Assembly (NCBI RefSeq): GCF_045679555.1 | Contig: NC_092098.1 | Location: forward strand, 15,080,538-15,144,537 | DNA length: 64,000 nt | Reading direction: 5' to 3' | Origin: Salvelinus alpinus | Lineage: Eukaryota; Chordata; Actinopteri; Salmoniformes; Salmonidae | Part shown: positions 25,445 through 36,344 of the stretch, piece by piece | How the letters are laid out: every line of letters begins with the position of its first letter | Position numbering within the stretch: the first letter of the stretch is position 1 | The notes under the pieces: generated by a model | Databases searched by the model: none | What the model saw: only the letters and a program-made list of their open reading frames with translations | Told to the model about the DNA's origin: nothing | Program-made: the position numbers and the translations under genes

Positions 25445-27014
25445 CACTGCTCAAAAAAATAAAAGGAACACTTAAACAACACAATGTAACTCCAAGTCAA
25501 TCACACTTCTGTGAAATCAAACTGTCCACTTAGGAAGCAACACTGATTGACAATAAATTTCACATGCTGTTGTGCAAATGGAATAGACAAAAGGTGGAAA
25601 TTATAGGCAATTAGCAAGACACCCCCAATAAAGGAGTGGTTCTGCAGGTGGTGACCACAGACCACTTCTCAGTTCCTATGCTTCCGGGCTGATGTTTTGG
25701 TCACTTTTGAATGCTGGCGGTGCTTTCACTCTAGTGGTAGCATGAGACGGAGTCTACAACCCACACAAGTGGCTCAGGTAGTGCAGCTCATCCAGGATGG
25801 CACATCAATGCGAGCTGTGGCAAGAAGGTTTGCTGTGTCTGTCAGCGTAGTGTCCAGAGCATTGAGGCGCTACTAGGAGACAAGCCAGTACATCAGGAGA
25901 CGTGGAGGAGGCCGTAGGAGGGCAACAACCCAGCAGCAGGACCGCTACCTCTGCCTTTGTGCAAGGAGGAGCACTGCCAGAGCCCTGCAAAATGACCTCC
26001 AGCAGGCCACAAATGTGCATGTGTCAGCATATGGTCTCACAAGGGCTCTGAGGATCTCATCTCGGTACCTAATGGCAGTCAGGCTACCTCTGGCGAGCAC
26101 ATGGAGGGCTGTGCGGCCCCCCAAAGAAATGCCACCCCACACCATGACTGACCCACCGCCAAACCGGTCATGCTGGAGGATGTTGCAGGCAGCAGAACGT
26201 TCTCCACGGCGTCTCCAGACTCTCTCACATCTGTCACATGTGCTCATGTGCTCAGTGTGAACCTGCTTTCATCTGTGAAGAGCACAGGGCGCCAGTGGCG
26301 AATTTTCCAATCTTGGTGTTCTCTGGCAAATGCCAAACGTCCTGCACGGTGTTGGGCTGTAAGCACAACCCCCACCTGTGGACGTCGGGCCCTCATACCA
26401 CCCTCATGGAGTCTGTTTCTGACCGTTTGAGCAGACACATGCACATTTGTGGCCTGCTGGAGGTCATTTTGCAGGGCTCTGGCAGTGCTCCTCCTTGCAC
26501 AAAGGCGGAGGTAACGGCCCTGCTGCTGGGTTGTTGCCCTCCTACGGCCTCCTCCACGTCTCCTGATGTACTGGCCTGTCTCCTGGTAGCGCCTCCATGC
26601 TCTGGACACTACGCTGACAGACACAGCAAACCTTCTTGCCACAGCTCGCATTGATGTGCCATCCTGGATGAGCTGCACTACCTGAGCCACTTGTGTGGGT
26701 TGTAGACTCTGTCTCATGCTACCACTAGAGTGAAAGCACCGCCAGCATTCAAAAGTGACCAAAACATCAGCCCGGAAGCATAGGAACTGAGAAGTGGTCT
26801 GTGGTCACCACCTGCAGAACCACTCCTTTATTGGGGGTGTCTTGCTAATTGCCTATAATTTCCACCTTTTGTCTATTCCATTTGCACAACAGCATGTGAA
26901 ATTTATTGTCAATCAGTGTTGCTTCCTAAGTGGACAGTTTGATTTCACAAAAGTGTGATTGACTTGGAGTTACATTGTGTTGTTTAAGTGTTCCCTTTAT
27001 TTTTTTGAGCAGTG
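25445..27014. mobile_element. Foldback Tc1-like element with about 580-bp inverted arms
   Basis: A 1570-bp element flanked by TA, starting CACTGCTCAAAAAAATAAAA. Left arm 25445 to about 26026 is an inverted copy of right arm about 26433-27014, including the 5' part of the transposase gene. The unique centre (26027-26432) holds part of the minus-strand transposase. The coding frame from about 26750 downward reads the DNA-binding half, then FTDESRF with the first catalytic Asp. A second frame continues with [11 protein letters not shown]. The parts carrying the second Asp and the Glu are absent, replaced by the inverted arm. It cannot encode an active enzyme and would depend on one in trans. Confidence 0.85.
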
Positions 27015-27421
27015 TACAATGGTGTTTGCTCTTCACTGGTTGCCCTTTTCTTGTGGTACCAGGTGACAAATCTGGCTGCTGTGAAGACACTGTGGTGTTT
27101 CACCCAATAGATATGGGAGTTTATCAAAATTGGGTTTGTTTTCGAATTCTTTGTGAATCTGTGTAATCTGAGGGAAATATGTGTCTCTAATATGGTCATA
27201 CATTTGGCAGGATGTTAGGAAGTGCAGCTCAGTTTCCACCTCTTTTTGTGGGCAGGGTGCACATCGCCTGTCTTCTCTTGAGAGCCAGGTCTACTTACGG
27301 TGGCCTTTCTCAATAGCGAGGCCATGCTCACTGAGTCTGTACATAGTCAAAGCTTTCCTTCAGTTTGGGTCAGTCACAGTGGTCAGGTGTTCTGCCACTG
27401 TGTACTCTCTGTTTAGGGCCA
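27015..27421 (-). mobile_element. LINE C-terminal fragment (L1-like), proximal part
   Basis: Minus-strand reading gives VETELHFLTSCQMYDHIRD, then YFPQITQIHKEFENK and LPYLLGE, the C-terminal region downstream of the reverse transcriptase in a fish LINE. It is 5'-truncated at about 27421, only about 25 bp before robo2 exon 14, so it abuts that exon's polypyrimidine tract. Confidence 0.8.
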
Positions 27422-27446
27422 AGTCTCTTTCTCTCTCTCCACTCAG

Positions 27447-27603
27447 GTGGAAAGGGCGGCAAGAAAAAGAAGTCGAAGGGTGGGTCGAAAACCTCCAAAT
27501 CCAATGGGTCCTGTTGGGTCAACATGCCCCTGCCTCCCCCACCCATGCACCCACTGCCAGGCACCGAGGTGGACCACTACCCCCTAGAGAACCATGGAGG
27601 AGG
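27447..27603 (+). CDS. robo2: robo2 exon 14: CC2 motif exon
   Basis: Reads GGKGGKKKKSKGGSKTSK, then NMPLPPPPMHPLPGTEVDHY and ends in a Gly run. The LPPPP core is CC2, the proline motif that binds Ena/VASP EVH1 domains in Robo receptors. The lysine cluster is typical of Robo2. Acceptor CACTCAG, donor GTAAGA. The upstream intron sequence is LINE-derived. Confidence 0.95.
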
Positions 27604-28237
27604 GTAAGAAAATATGTTTTCTCTCTCCACACACATGTAGACATACCAGACCTGTGTACAAATACATGTTTTGATTCTTTTTTATTTAAATACTTGTTTT
27701 CTGTGTATTTTGGTATGTTCAAATAATGTGGCCCAAATCATCTACTTCTATTTCAAATAATTTCCGATAAAATGCTTACTATTTGAAAATACTTACAGTA
27801 TTTCTAAATACGTTATTTCAAATACCAAACAGGGCATGGGTTCAAATGCATGGGAGTATATATTTTTGTATTTGAAATACACTGTGTAATACTACGTGCC
27901 AATACATTCCAAGTGTATTTCCAAATCCATTCCAATATTACCACTGTATATTTCTATTACTATAACTAACTATTGTTTTAAAAAAATATAATCTAAATAC
28001 TTACTTTCAAATGTCTTTGAAAGTCATTAAAATACCCTAAATAGTATTTTGATGCATGTACCTATAAACATTCTATCATGATGGAAGTGAAATAATAGCA
28101 AGGAGCACATGTAGCCTTTCTTGTCTTTTGGGGATCTAAGGTCTGTCAGTGAGCCACTGAGAGGAAAGAAAACCCTCTCCTAATTGGCTGTAACCAGCGT
28201 GGCTCTCTGTCTCTCCTGGAGCTCTCCTCTATCTCTA
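27604..28237. other. robo2 intron rich in AAATAC/GTATTT motifs
   Basis: From about 27680 to 28060 the motif AAATAC, its complement and TTTCAAATA recur many times on both strands. This suggests a decayed inverted or tandem repeat. No coding content. Confidence 0.5.
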
Positions 28238-28238
28238 G

Positions 28239-28324
<86 letters not shown>
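28238..28324. repeat. (TG)n microsatellite
   Basis: Uninterrupted TG dinucleotides of about 43 units in the robo2 intron. Confidence 0.97.
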
Positions 28325-28326
<2 letters not shown>

Positions 28327-28654
28327 ACTAAACGAGAGGGCTAAGCACAAACGAGCAGCAGGCTGTTACAGGAAGTAGTACCCCAGTGCTGATTGAGCTC
28401 CTGGTGCCTGCACTTGTCATACTGAGGAAACAGCCATCTTCATTACTCGGCTTGTTATTGTAAGAAAAAGACACTGTTTTTGTCACAGGCATTTTTTGGA
28501 AAGAGGGCAGTGGAAAAACCTTGCCCTAGATATTGGGGGTAATATAATGCAGTTACTGTAGGACTGTTGCTGTGCAAGGACAAATGTAAGATTTCAAAAT
28601 TATTATATTATAATAGTTTCCTTGGGAATCTGAGGACGTTTATACCGTCTCCTC

Positions 28655-28775
28655 CCCTTCATCTACACTGACTAATGTGGATTCAACAGGTGACATCAAT
28701 AAGGGATCATAGCTTTCACCTGAATTCATCAGGTCAGTCTATGTCATGTTCCTAATGTTTTGTACACTCAGTGTA
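28655..28775 (-). mobile_element. Short end fragment of a Tc1-like family
   Basis: Ends in GTTTTGTACACTCAGTGTA and shares GGGATCATAGCTTTCACCTG with the minus strand of the elements at 39071 and 40209. It is a roughly 120-bp internally deleted copy in opposite orientation. Confidence 0.7.
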
Positions 28776-29152
28776 TTTCTGCCTAAAACCTTGGGGTGTG
28801 CACATTTGCATACATATCTTGCAGCCAGTTTCAAGAAGCTTTGGCTGGTTCACCACCACTTATAACAAAACAGCATGTGGTTAGATCTTTTCATTTGATC
28901 TCAGCACCCCATTCCTGCCAGTCACTTTGTAATTACAAACCGCAGCCAATCTGTGTAATTCTCTCTCTCCCTCTGCTGATTGATAGAACATCAGATAACA
29001 GGGTGTTTAATGGTCTGGCAAAATACAAACCAGTAGAAAAAGAATAGTATTTGTCTGTTGGCTAGGCTTTGTCTCATCACCAGTGTATAACACTGAGAGC
29101 AAGTCACTGTGCACTAGCAGTAACACACTTACATAGATTTCTAAGCACCATA

Positions 29153-29296
29153 GGCTGTGTTTACACAGGCAGCCCAATGTCCACTAATTGGTATTTTAAC
29201 AAATCACATCAGATCTTTTTCAGAGCTGCTGATTGGTCCAAAGACCAATTAGTGGTAAAAAAATATCAACTTTGGGCTGCCTGTGTAAACATATCC
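29153..29296. mobile_element. MITE with 25-bp terminal inverted repeats
   Basis: Left end 29153-29177 contains GTTTACACAGGCAGCCCAA. The right end 29272-29296 is its inverted copy with two mismatches. It is 144 bp, non-coding, and probably hAT-type, though no clear target duplication was found. Confidence 0.7.
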
Positions 29297-29374
29297 ATAG
29301 ACACACACATCCACAGTATAAGGTTTTAGATTTTAGCCTGAATTACTCACATTCTCGTTCCCTACATATTGCAG

Positions 29375-29632
29375 GTATGACAGTGACAGCTGGGCCCCGC
29401 CCCTTCCTGTCCAGACTTACCTTCACCAGGGATTGGACGACGATCTAGAGGAGGAGCGAGTGCCCACCCCGCCACTCAGGGGAGTGGCCTCTTCCCCGGC
29501 AGCAGCTCCCTACAGCCAACCGTCATCCTCCTCCCTAAGCTCCACCCACCACGAGGAGATGCAGTCCATGCTGCAGGCTCACCTGGATGAGCTGACCAGA
29601 GCCTACCAGTATGAAGTGGCCAAACAGACATG
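29375..29632 (+). CDS. robo2: robo2 exon 15: CC3 motif exon
   Basis: Reads YDSDSWAPPLPVQTYLHQGL, an acidic DDDLEEE run, then RVPTPPLRGVASSPA, the CC3 motif region through which Robo recruits srGAP-type Rho GTPase-activating proteins. It ends with MLQAHLDELTRAYQYEVAKQ. Acceptor TTGCAG, donor GTGAGG. Confidence 0.96.
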
Positions 29633-30626
29633 GTGAGGAGGAGAGAAATTACTGTGGATCTGTCAATGGATTTCTTCATTCCTTTGGGCTATAACTCTTT
29701 ACTCTCTATGTAGTCTCTTCTCAAAGCCTCTGTGGAGTGTGCTGAGCGCCCTGAGTCTGGTACATGATATGATACAACAATTGCCCTTGCTGCATGTTTT
29801 GGATGCATTATGTATCCACTTTCCACTGTGAAATGAACAGATAAGTACTGTACTTTGTGTTCTTTTGAATTGCCACCGGTACTTGTTAAATTTGTCTAAA
29901 TTGCCTATGATATTTCAATCATGAGACTTTCACCTGGCAATTTCTGCTTTGCACTGTGAATGAATGAGCTGTCGTTCTCTAGAACTGAGCTAGATATTTT
30001 GCATATCAATAGCCAATAGTCTTGTTGAGTGTTTCATATCGGTGTGGTATTTAGGCATGTCATCCTAACCCCTGGTTTCATGTTTCATGTGAGCGATAAA
30101 AACATCCCTTCATTGATTACACCTCTAACGTGTAACAGGCATTGGGAAACGGGTCATGTCGGTAGGAACGCGTGTTGAAGGGTAATGATGGGTTTTGGCC
30201 TAGCGTGCTGCTCTGACAACAGGAAGAAGAGCTGCTAATTACATATGCGTCTCCTCCGTAGTGGGACGAGGTGTGGGGCGAGGCATCGGAGGGGACAGCG
30301 GTGGGGGGAGAAAACAGACACGTTACTGACAGCCCTGCCCAACCCTGCCATTCTTCTCCCTTCACCCAGACAATTACCAGTCCATTGTGTTAGTGCTAGC
30401 ACGAGCGTCGTGGAAGGGATGTGCACATAGATGTGAAGGGAAAATAATGAATTCAATCTCCCACACAAACACTCACCCATACTGAACGAGGCCCTAGTAC
30501 TGCACTCTGGCATTTGGTTGTTCAGGGACTTGTGTTTTAGCCTTTACGTCCTGTCTGTTAGTGTCTTTATCTACTGCTCAGTTTCCTGTCTCAGTGACAT
30601 AACATGTTCCCTCATGTTCTATACAG
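29633..30626. other. robo2 intron, unique sequence
   Basis: Nothing recognised. Confidence 0.55.
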
Positions 30627-30823
30627 GCATATGAAGGGCAGCCCACACCCGCCCAAGGCCCCTGTCCCTCCGATGGGCTATGTGTCTAGCACGCTGGGGT
30701 CTGACCTGGGCACCAACCTCCAGTGTGAGGAAGAAGAGGAGGATGAAGGCTACGGAGTGTCACGTCAGCTCTGTGGCTTTGACTACACTGCTGGACTAAG
30801 CATGGACAACCTGGAGGGCTCAG
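30627..30823 (+). CDS. robo2: robo2 exon 16: cytoplasmic tail
   Basis: Reads HMKGSPHPPKAPVPPMGYVSS, interrupted by no stop, then an acidic EEEEEDEG run, GFDYTAGLSMDNLEGSG. PPMGYVS and SMDNLE match the Robo2 tail. The donor GTGAGA is followed within 15 bp by a (CA)n run (about 30837-30870). Confidence 0.93.
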
Positions 30824-30837
30824 GTGAGACACACATG

Positions 30838-30873
<36 letters not shown>

Positions 30874-30929
30874 TCATGCCCTTCTTGCCATCTCGTCACA
30901 GTGCACCCTTACAAAAAAAACATCTGTTA

Positions 30930-31365
30930 AATTTGCAGTTTCACATGTGAAATAGCTCTTTTCACATGTTGAGCTTAAATTTCACACGTGAAACCATATT
31001 AACACCACCTTTTCACATGTGACGAGAATACTTCACATATTGAATTTCAAGTTCATATAGGAAAATCAATCACGTGAAATCTAATTTGCAGGTTAATATG
31101 TGAAAAACTTCCACATTTTATTGTTTTTCACATGTGAATTTGCAATTTCACATGTGAAAGTGAGATTTTCCCATCTGAAATTTTTCAAATATGAAACTGC
31201 AAATTAGATTTTTACATGTAATTGTTTTTCACGCTTTTTTTTCAACTTGCAATTCCACATTTGAAAGTGAAAACCAAATTTGTAAGAAAACTCCACATGA
31301 AAATCTCAATTTCACATGTGGAATTGCAGATTCACATGTGGGGTTGAAATAATGTTATCCTCCTC
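30930..31365. repeat. Cluster of CACATGTG-type palindromes
   Basis: The motif TTCACATGTGAA and variants (CACGTG, CACATG, TTCACATATTG) recur more than a dozen times on both strands in 430 bp, alternating with AATTTGCA. It looks like a degenerate satellite or a multiply nested palindrome rather than coding DNA. Similar GTGAAA-rich sequence follows the 5S-like repeats at 32783 and 38478. Confidence 0.7.
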
Positions 31366-31429
31366 ATGTGAAAAGATGTTGCTAAATGTTGCAGTAGCAA
31401 TGTTTACACCCGTGGAATTAGGGTGACCA

Positions 31430-32400
31430 CATCTAAAAAGCACAAATGTGGGACTAGTGAACGATTTTGCGGGACATTCGCAGAACAATCGCATTAGCCT
31501 ACGTTAGCTCAACCGTCCCGCAGGGGACCCACCGATCCTGAAGAAGTTTACAAACAGAGTAAATCAAGCTTATATTTTGGGTTCTGATGGGGTATGACAG
31601 ATGAACTAAGCTCATGAGGCATTTATACATTATATTCTTCAAGAATCAATTGGTACATATCATACATTTTTATGTAAATGGATGTAGCAACTAAGAATTT
31701 CTATGTCACTATTTGAAATTAACCTGCCCCCTCAATTAACCTGCCCCCTCCTCCCCAAAAAAGATATATATATATTCTGTTCACTGTTCTGTGCTAGTCC
31801 CGCATTTGTAAGTAACAAGAACATTTCCCAGGACATAGACGTATCTGATATTGGCAGAAAGCCTAAATTCTTGTTCATCTAACTGCACTGTCCAATTTAC
31901 AGTAGCTATTACAGTGAAGGAATACCATGCTATTGTTTGAGGAGAGTGTACAGTTTTGAACATGAAAGTTATTGATAAACAAATTAGGCACATTTGGGCA
32001 GTCTTGATACAACATTTTAAACAGAAATGCAATGGTTCATTGGATCAGTCTAAAACGGTGCACTTCCACTGCTGCCATCTAGTGGCCAAAATCTAAATTG
32101 CACCTGGGCTGGAATAATACATTATGGCGTTTCTCTTGCATTTCAAAGATGATGGTACAAAATAAATTCTAAAAAACTGTTGTTTTTTTCTTTGTATTAT
32201 CTTTTACCAGATCTAATGTGTTATATTCTCCGACATTCCTTTCACATTTCCACAAACCTCAAAGTGTTTCCTTTCAAATGGTATCAAGAATATGCATATC
32301 CTTGCTTCAGAGTCTGAACTACAGGCAGTTAGATTTGGGTATGTCATTTTAGGCGAAAATTTGAATAAAAGGGTCTGATCCTTAAACACCTTAGAGTAAT
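31430..32400. repeat. Dispersed repeat fragments, family uncertain
   Basis: Stretches near 31440-31550 (GCGGGACATTCGC onward) and 32060-32395 (GCCATCTAGTGGCC onward) resemble a dispersed salmonid DNA element I recognise but cannot name with confidence. There is no open frame of interest. Confidence 0.4.
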
Positions 32401-32782
32401 GGTGTTATTATATGGTGCAATCCTCTAGGGAGTGAAATGCTTTTGTGGAATTAATATCAAGCAAAACTTCTGAAGTCGAGAACAAAATTGCAAACAAAAA
32501 TAAAGATATTTAAATCAAAACATGAACCACAAATTATTAATAGCAACAACAAAAAAATTGCAAGCAAATAAATTTTAAATGCAAAATCAAATTAATTGTA
32601 ACTGGATGCAAAAAAACAAAAAAACGATGAAACATTTGTTATGATAACGCAATTAAATAACACGCTTCCTTCCCTCTTTTGTGCAATTTTCCCTATCTTT
32701 GGTTATGTTACCCTGGCCTTTGCTTTCTCTGCCTTTTTTTCAGTTGAAAGTTTTGGTAAATTCTTTCCAGCAGCATAGCACT

Positions 32783-33010
32783 CTGCATCCCACTGCTGGT
32801 TTGCTTCTGAAGCTAAGCAGCGTTGGTATTGGTATTGGGAGACCAGATGTGTTGGTATCCCTAGATGGGAGACCAGATGTGGTTTAAAAATAAACGTGTG
32901 GAAAAAACTTGTAACATGTCGGGAATGTATTTTCTTCATGAGGGAAAAACCTGTGAAAAATGTATATGTGAAACTTAACACGGGTCCAAAAATTTCAACA
33001 ACAAAAATAT
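32783..33010 (+). mobile_element. 5S-rRNA-derived SINE-like repeat
   Basis: The head carries TTCTGAAGCTAAGCAGCGTT and CTAGATGGGAGACCAGATG, matching the internal promoter region of 5S rRNA genes (AAGCTAAGCAG box and GATGGGAGACC). The GGGAGACCAGATGTG part is present twice, indicating a small internal duplication. The tail is GTGAAA-rich and shared with the minus-strand copy at 38283-38551. Confidence 0.65.
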
Positions 33011-34052
33011 ATACATGTGTTTTTTTTTGTAATGGCAGTCAGGTGCACACATCTTTACATCGAGCAGGATGTCAAAGATTTGGGAGCAGTGAGTAAATTG
33101 GCAATAGCAATGGTTTTATTCAGTAACCACTTATGGAGAGTAAATGCTTTGCCGTTTTGACTGCACATTATGCAGTTTTGACTGACAGCTTTTTGATTTC
33201 CAATTTTCTCAACCATACCGTGTCATACTCACGACCGATGGTTTCATAATGTGATATTCAGACTCATTAATTTGAAAAAATAACATTCTATGAAAGGGAA
33301 AGAAAGGAACGATTTTGTGCAATCTGGTGCACACACATTAGTGAAATCTATCTCCACGAAAGAACAGAAACATTGAACTAGTTAGTTATTTTATTTCAGA
33401 TGGAAGCTATCTTTTCTCTGTGACATCTCATTTGGGCTTTTTGTTTCAAACTCTCACTGCCATTTCAAGGGTATGACCATATTGTCTAAACACTTCTTCT
33501 TTCAGTGTCTCTTATGTTATAAAACAAAGTGACACACAAGAGCGTCTGACATCTAAAACTATTGGGAGAGTGAGAGAATGAGTTGGGGAGAAGGTACAAG
33601 GTGAGGCGATTTCAGATCCAGAGGGCAAGATTGATGTTATTTTGTCGACCCCTAGTCTGTGTTGTGAAGGAGAGTGAGACCACGATTCAGTCCTAGTCCG
33701 TTTTCTGGGAGATGATGGAACATTAGGCATGCTAGCTGAGACACAGGGGACTCTCTGCTGATATATGTGCTGTGTCTGTGATAAAGTTGGTGGTGTGCAG
33801 TAATCTGCTGTGTTACCTCTGTGGGAAGAAGGCTATGCTAGATCAGCTTATCTCTACAAAGGTCTCTCCTCTGTCTCCTCTCCCCCAGAGACCAAGCCAA
33901 CACACACAGATTGAAAAGGCCAATGCATTTAGGATGGGAGCCAGTAATTACAGCCACATCTTATCCTTTACCTTGAATTGTCAAGATGTGAGAGTGGTTT
34001 ATCCATACTGCCCACACCAACAGTCTTATCTAGGAAAGTTTCTTGCAGTGAT
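33011..34052. other. robo2 intron, no recognised feature
   Basis: AT-rich sequence. No exon or element recognised before the C run at 34053-34071. Confidence 0.5.
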
Positions 34053-34071
34053 TCCCCCCCCCCCCCCCCCC

Positions 34072-34185
34072 AATCAATCAATCAATCAAATGTATTTATA
34101 TAGCCCGTCGTACATCAGCTAATGTCACAAATTGCTGTACAGAAACCCAGCCTAAAAGCCCAAACAGCAAGCAATACAGGTATAG
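34072..34185 (-). mobile_element. LINE/SINE 3' tail with (CAAT)n end
   Basis: A short (CAAT)n array (34072-34088) abuts a segment containing TTGCTGTACAGAAACCCAGC and AAACAGCAAGCAATACAG. This is the reverse of a common salmonid non-LTR retroposon tail. It is truncated. Confidence 0.55.
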
Positions 34186-34411
34186 AGGCATCTCCTCTCT
34201 TCCTGTCCTCAGTTAATTTGATTTACAAAATAGTATTTTTTCATACTTGTGTTCATTTTAGTACTTTCACTGCATAATTTCTAATATAGAGCTTATCAGT
34301 GCAAAAACTGTGATAAGTCATTGATTGCAAATCTAAACTGATTAGCTATGTTGTGCATCTCTCTAATTCTCTGTACCCGTGTCCCTGTGCTCTCTCCTTC
34401 ACCCCCTGTAG

Positions 34412-34576
34412 GTAAAGGCTACTCCCAGCGGGGTCGGCCAGGTAGCTCAGGCTCCACAGAGGGCAGTGCTCTGGGCACACAGAGCCTCGGTCACCAGAGG
34501 GCCACGCACACTGGACGCAAACCCCGGGCAGAAACTGTTGGGACACTGCCCAGACGGAGAGATACCCCCACAGATG
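34412..34576 (+). CDS. robo2: robo2 exon 17: cytoplasmic tail
   Basis: Reads GKGYSQRGRPGSSGSTEGS, then LGHQRATHTGRKPR and ends LPRRRDTPTD. The order is like the Robo2 tail region that ends HRREGMTD in mammals. Acceptor CCTGTAG, donor GTAAGA, leaving phase 1. Confidence 0.88.
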
Positions 34577-34707
34577 GTAAGACATGGGGTGAGGGGGGGA
34601 GAGGACAGGTAGAGAGATGAGGAGGGTGGATGGGAGCTTCTTTGTTGACTGTGGTTGTTAACGAGCTTTATAGCCATACTGATCCCTATGATATGACCCA
34701 CTGGTCC

Positions 34708-34710
<3 letters not shown>

Positions 34711-34743
<33 letters not shown>

Positions 34744-35203
34744 CCCCTTTTCTCCCCAATTTTCGTGGTATCCAATCGCTAGTAATTACTATCTTGTCTC
34801 ATCGCTACAACTCCCGTACGGGCTCGGGAGAGACGAAGGTCGAAAGTCATGCGTCCTCCGAAGCACAACCCAACCAAGCCGCACTGCTTCTTAACACAGC
34901 GCGCCTCCAACCCGGAAGCCAGCCGCACCAATGTGTCGGAGGAAACACCGTGCACCCGCCCCCCTCAGTTAGCGCGCACTGCGCCCGGCCCGCCACAGGA
35001 GTCGCTGGAGCGCGATGAGACAAGGATATCCCTACCGGCCAAACCCTCCCTAACCCGGACGACGCTAAGCCAATTGTGCGTCGCCCCACGGACCTCCCGG
35101 TCGCGGCCGGCTGCGACAGAGCCTGGGCGCGAACCCAGACTCTGGTGGCGCAGCATAGCACTGCGATGCAGTGCTCTAGACCACTGCGCCACCCGGGAGG
35201 CCT
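34711..35203 (-). mobile_element. tRNA-derived SINE, full length, with target duplication
   Basis: Read on the minus strand it starts CTCCCGGGTGGCGCAGTGG, an A-box-like promoter, followed by a B-box-like GGGTTCGCGCCC. A body of about 490 bp ends in a poly(A) tail (the T run 34711-34741 on the plus strand). ACTGGTCCATCCTT flanks both sides (about 34699-34712 and 35205-35218) as a 14-bp target duplication. It lies in the robo2 intron between exons 17 and 18. Confidence 0.9.
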
Positions 35204-35293
35204 ACTGGTCCATCCTTGATTACAAAGTCTGTGTATTACCCCGAAGGTTAATGACAGTGTTAATCTGAGCCTCTTGTCATCCTCTCTCCTCAG

Positions 35294-35583
35294 CGGCCTC
35301 TCCTGCCCCAGAGCAGGTCAACAGTGTGGGGGCCAGGCTGCATGGTTCATGGGCAGCCGGAGGCTCGGACCCCCCTGAGGAGTGTATGGTCTCCACGCTG
35401 GAGCGGCAGCACATGGCCTCCTGGAGCGGCACACCCGCCAACATGGGCACCCTGGGCAGGGCATGCCACAGGGCTGGGGCTGGCATTGACCACCCACACA
35501 ACAGCCACAATGGCCACCCGCCTCCCAACAGCACCGAGCAGAACTATGGAGAACGATGTACGTATCTAGCTTCTCCTGACTAA
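35294..35583 (+). CDS. robo2: robo2 exon 18: last recognised tail exon
   Basis: Follows a CTCCTCAG acceptor in phase. It reads ASPAPEQVNSVGARLHGSW, then TLERQHMASWSGTP, a His/Asn-rich stretch and STEQNYGER. A possible donor, GTACGTATC, begins at 35558. If unspliced, the frame stops at TAA 35581-35583 after eight more codons (CTYLASPD). The usual Robo2 ending with a PYSKPSFPS-like motif was not found downstream. Either this is the terminal exon, or the true last exon diverged or was lost. It is less certain than the other exons but in phase and with good splice signals. Confidence 0.72.
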
Positions 35584-35607
35584 TATGTCCACAGCGGCAA
35601 TTTGTTT

Positions 35608-35790
35608 AAGAGAGCGAGTGCGAGGGAAACGCAGAGCTGTAAATGTGATGTACAGACACACAGACACGTCTCACAGTGTTCTTTTTACAGTGTTACTTTC
35701 ATCCTTCCTTCCAACAAAAATCTGCCATTGAAGTTGTCTCTTTTGCTTGTAATTTTACATTGTGAGTTGATGGACTTGTGGTGCCACATT
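35608..35790 (+). repeat. Partial tandem duplication, first copy
   Basis: 35608-35716 is nearly identical to 35975-36083, and 35717-35790 to 36271-36344. In this copy the two blocks are adjacent. In the downstream copy they are separated by 187 bp. The position directly after the last robo2 exon suggests duplicated 3' UTR sequence. Confidence 0.85.
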
Positions 35791-35974
35791 AAGTGAGGAA
35801 TTTGTGATGAATGATCACCTGAGATTGACACTTTGGTTTGGGATCTCTGTGTCTTCCTCTTGCAGAGTCTTTGTGATGAGTCGGACCCTCCAGTGCTGCC
35901 TGTCTATAAGTGCAATGAGATTTCCTCTCTCCAAATGCTACAGGACGGAGGATGGAGAAATGTCAGGAAGTGGA

Positions 35975-36344
35975 AAGAGAGCGAGTGAGAGGGAAACGCA
36001 GAGCTGTAAATGTGATGTACAGACACACAGACACGTCTCACAGTGTTCTTTTTACAGTGTTACTTTCATCCTTCCTTCCAACATAATATTCTGTATGTCA
36101 CTTGCCCCCCCTGTTTCATGTCACAAGATGTACAGTAAGTCACTCTACATTAATGAAGAAAAATCACTACAGTTAAGCTGTTGACTCATGAAGGTGAAAG
36201 GACTTGCATTTCTTGTAAATAGGTTTTTGTATTTTCAGTTTTTCTCTTGTTTTGCTTCGCTATGCAAGCCAAAATCTGCCATTGAAGTTGTCTCTTTTAC
36301 TTGTAATTTTACATTGTGAGTTGATGGACTTGTGGTGCCACATT
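35975..36344 (+). repeat. Partial tandem duplication, second copy
   Basis: Contains both blocks of the first copy with an extra 187 bp (36084-36270) between them. An acceptor-like CTTCCTCTTGCAG lies upstream at about 35852-35865. Spliced from the 35557 donor it would give an immediate stop (T joined to AG). Confidence 0.8.

Noticed and set aside
32783..32882. 5S rRNA gene
   Set aside because: Only the internal promoter-like part matches, with a duplicated GGGAGACC block and no proper ends. It is a repeat.
34847..35268. Frames of 100-140 codons on both strands
   Set aside because: They lie within the GC-rich tRNA-derived SINE and are chance frames.
35804..36184. 126-codon frame downstream of robo2
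   Set aside because: It spans the duplicated segment whose other copy reads similarly only by shared ancestry. It does not join robo2 in phase and has no homology that I recognise.
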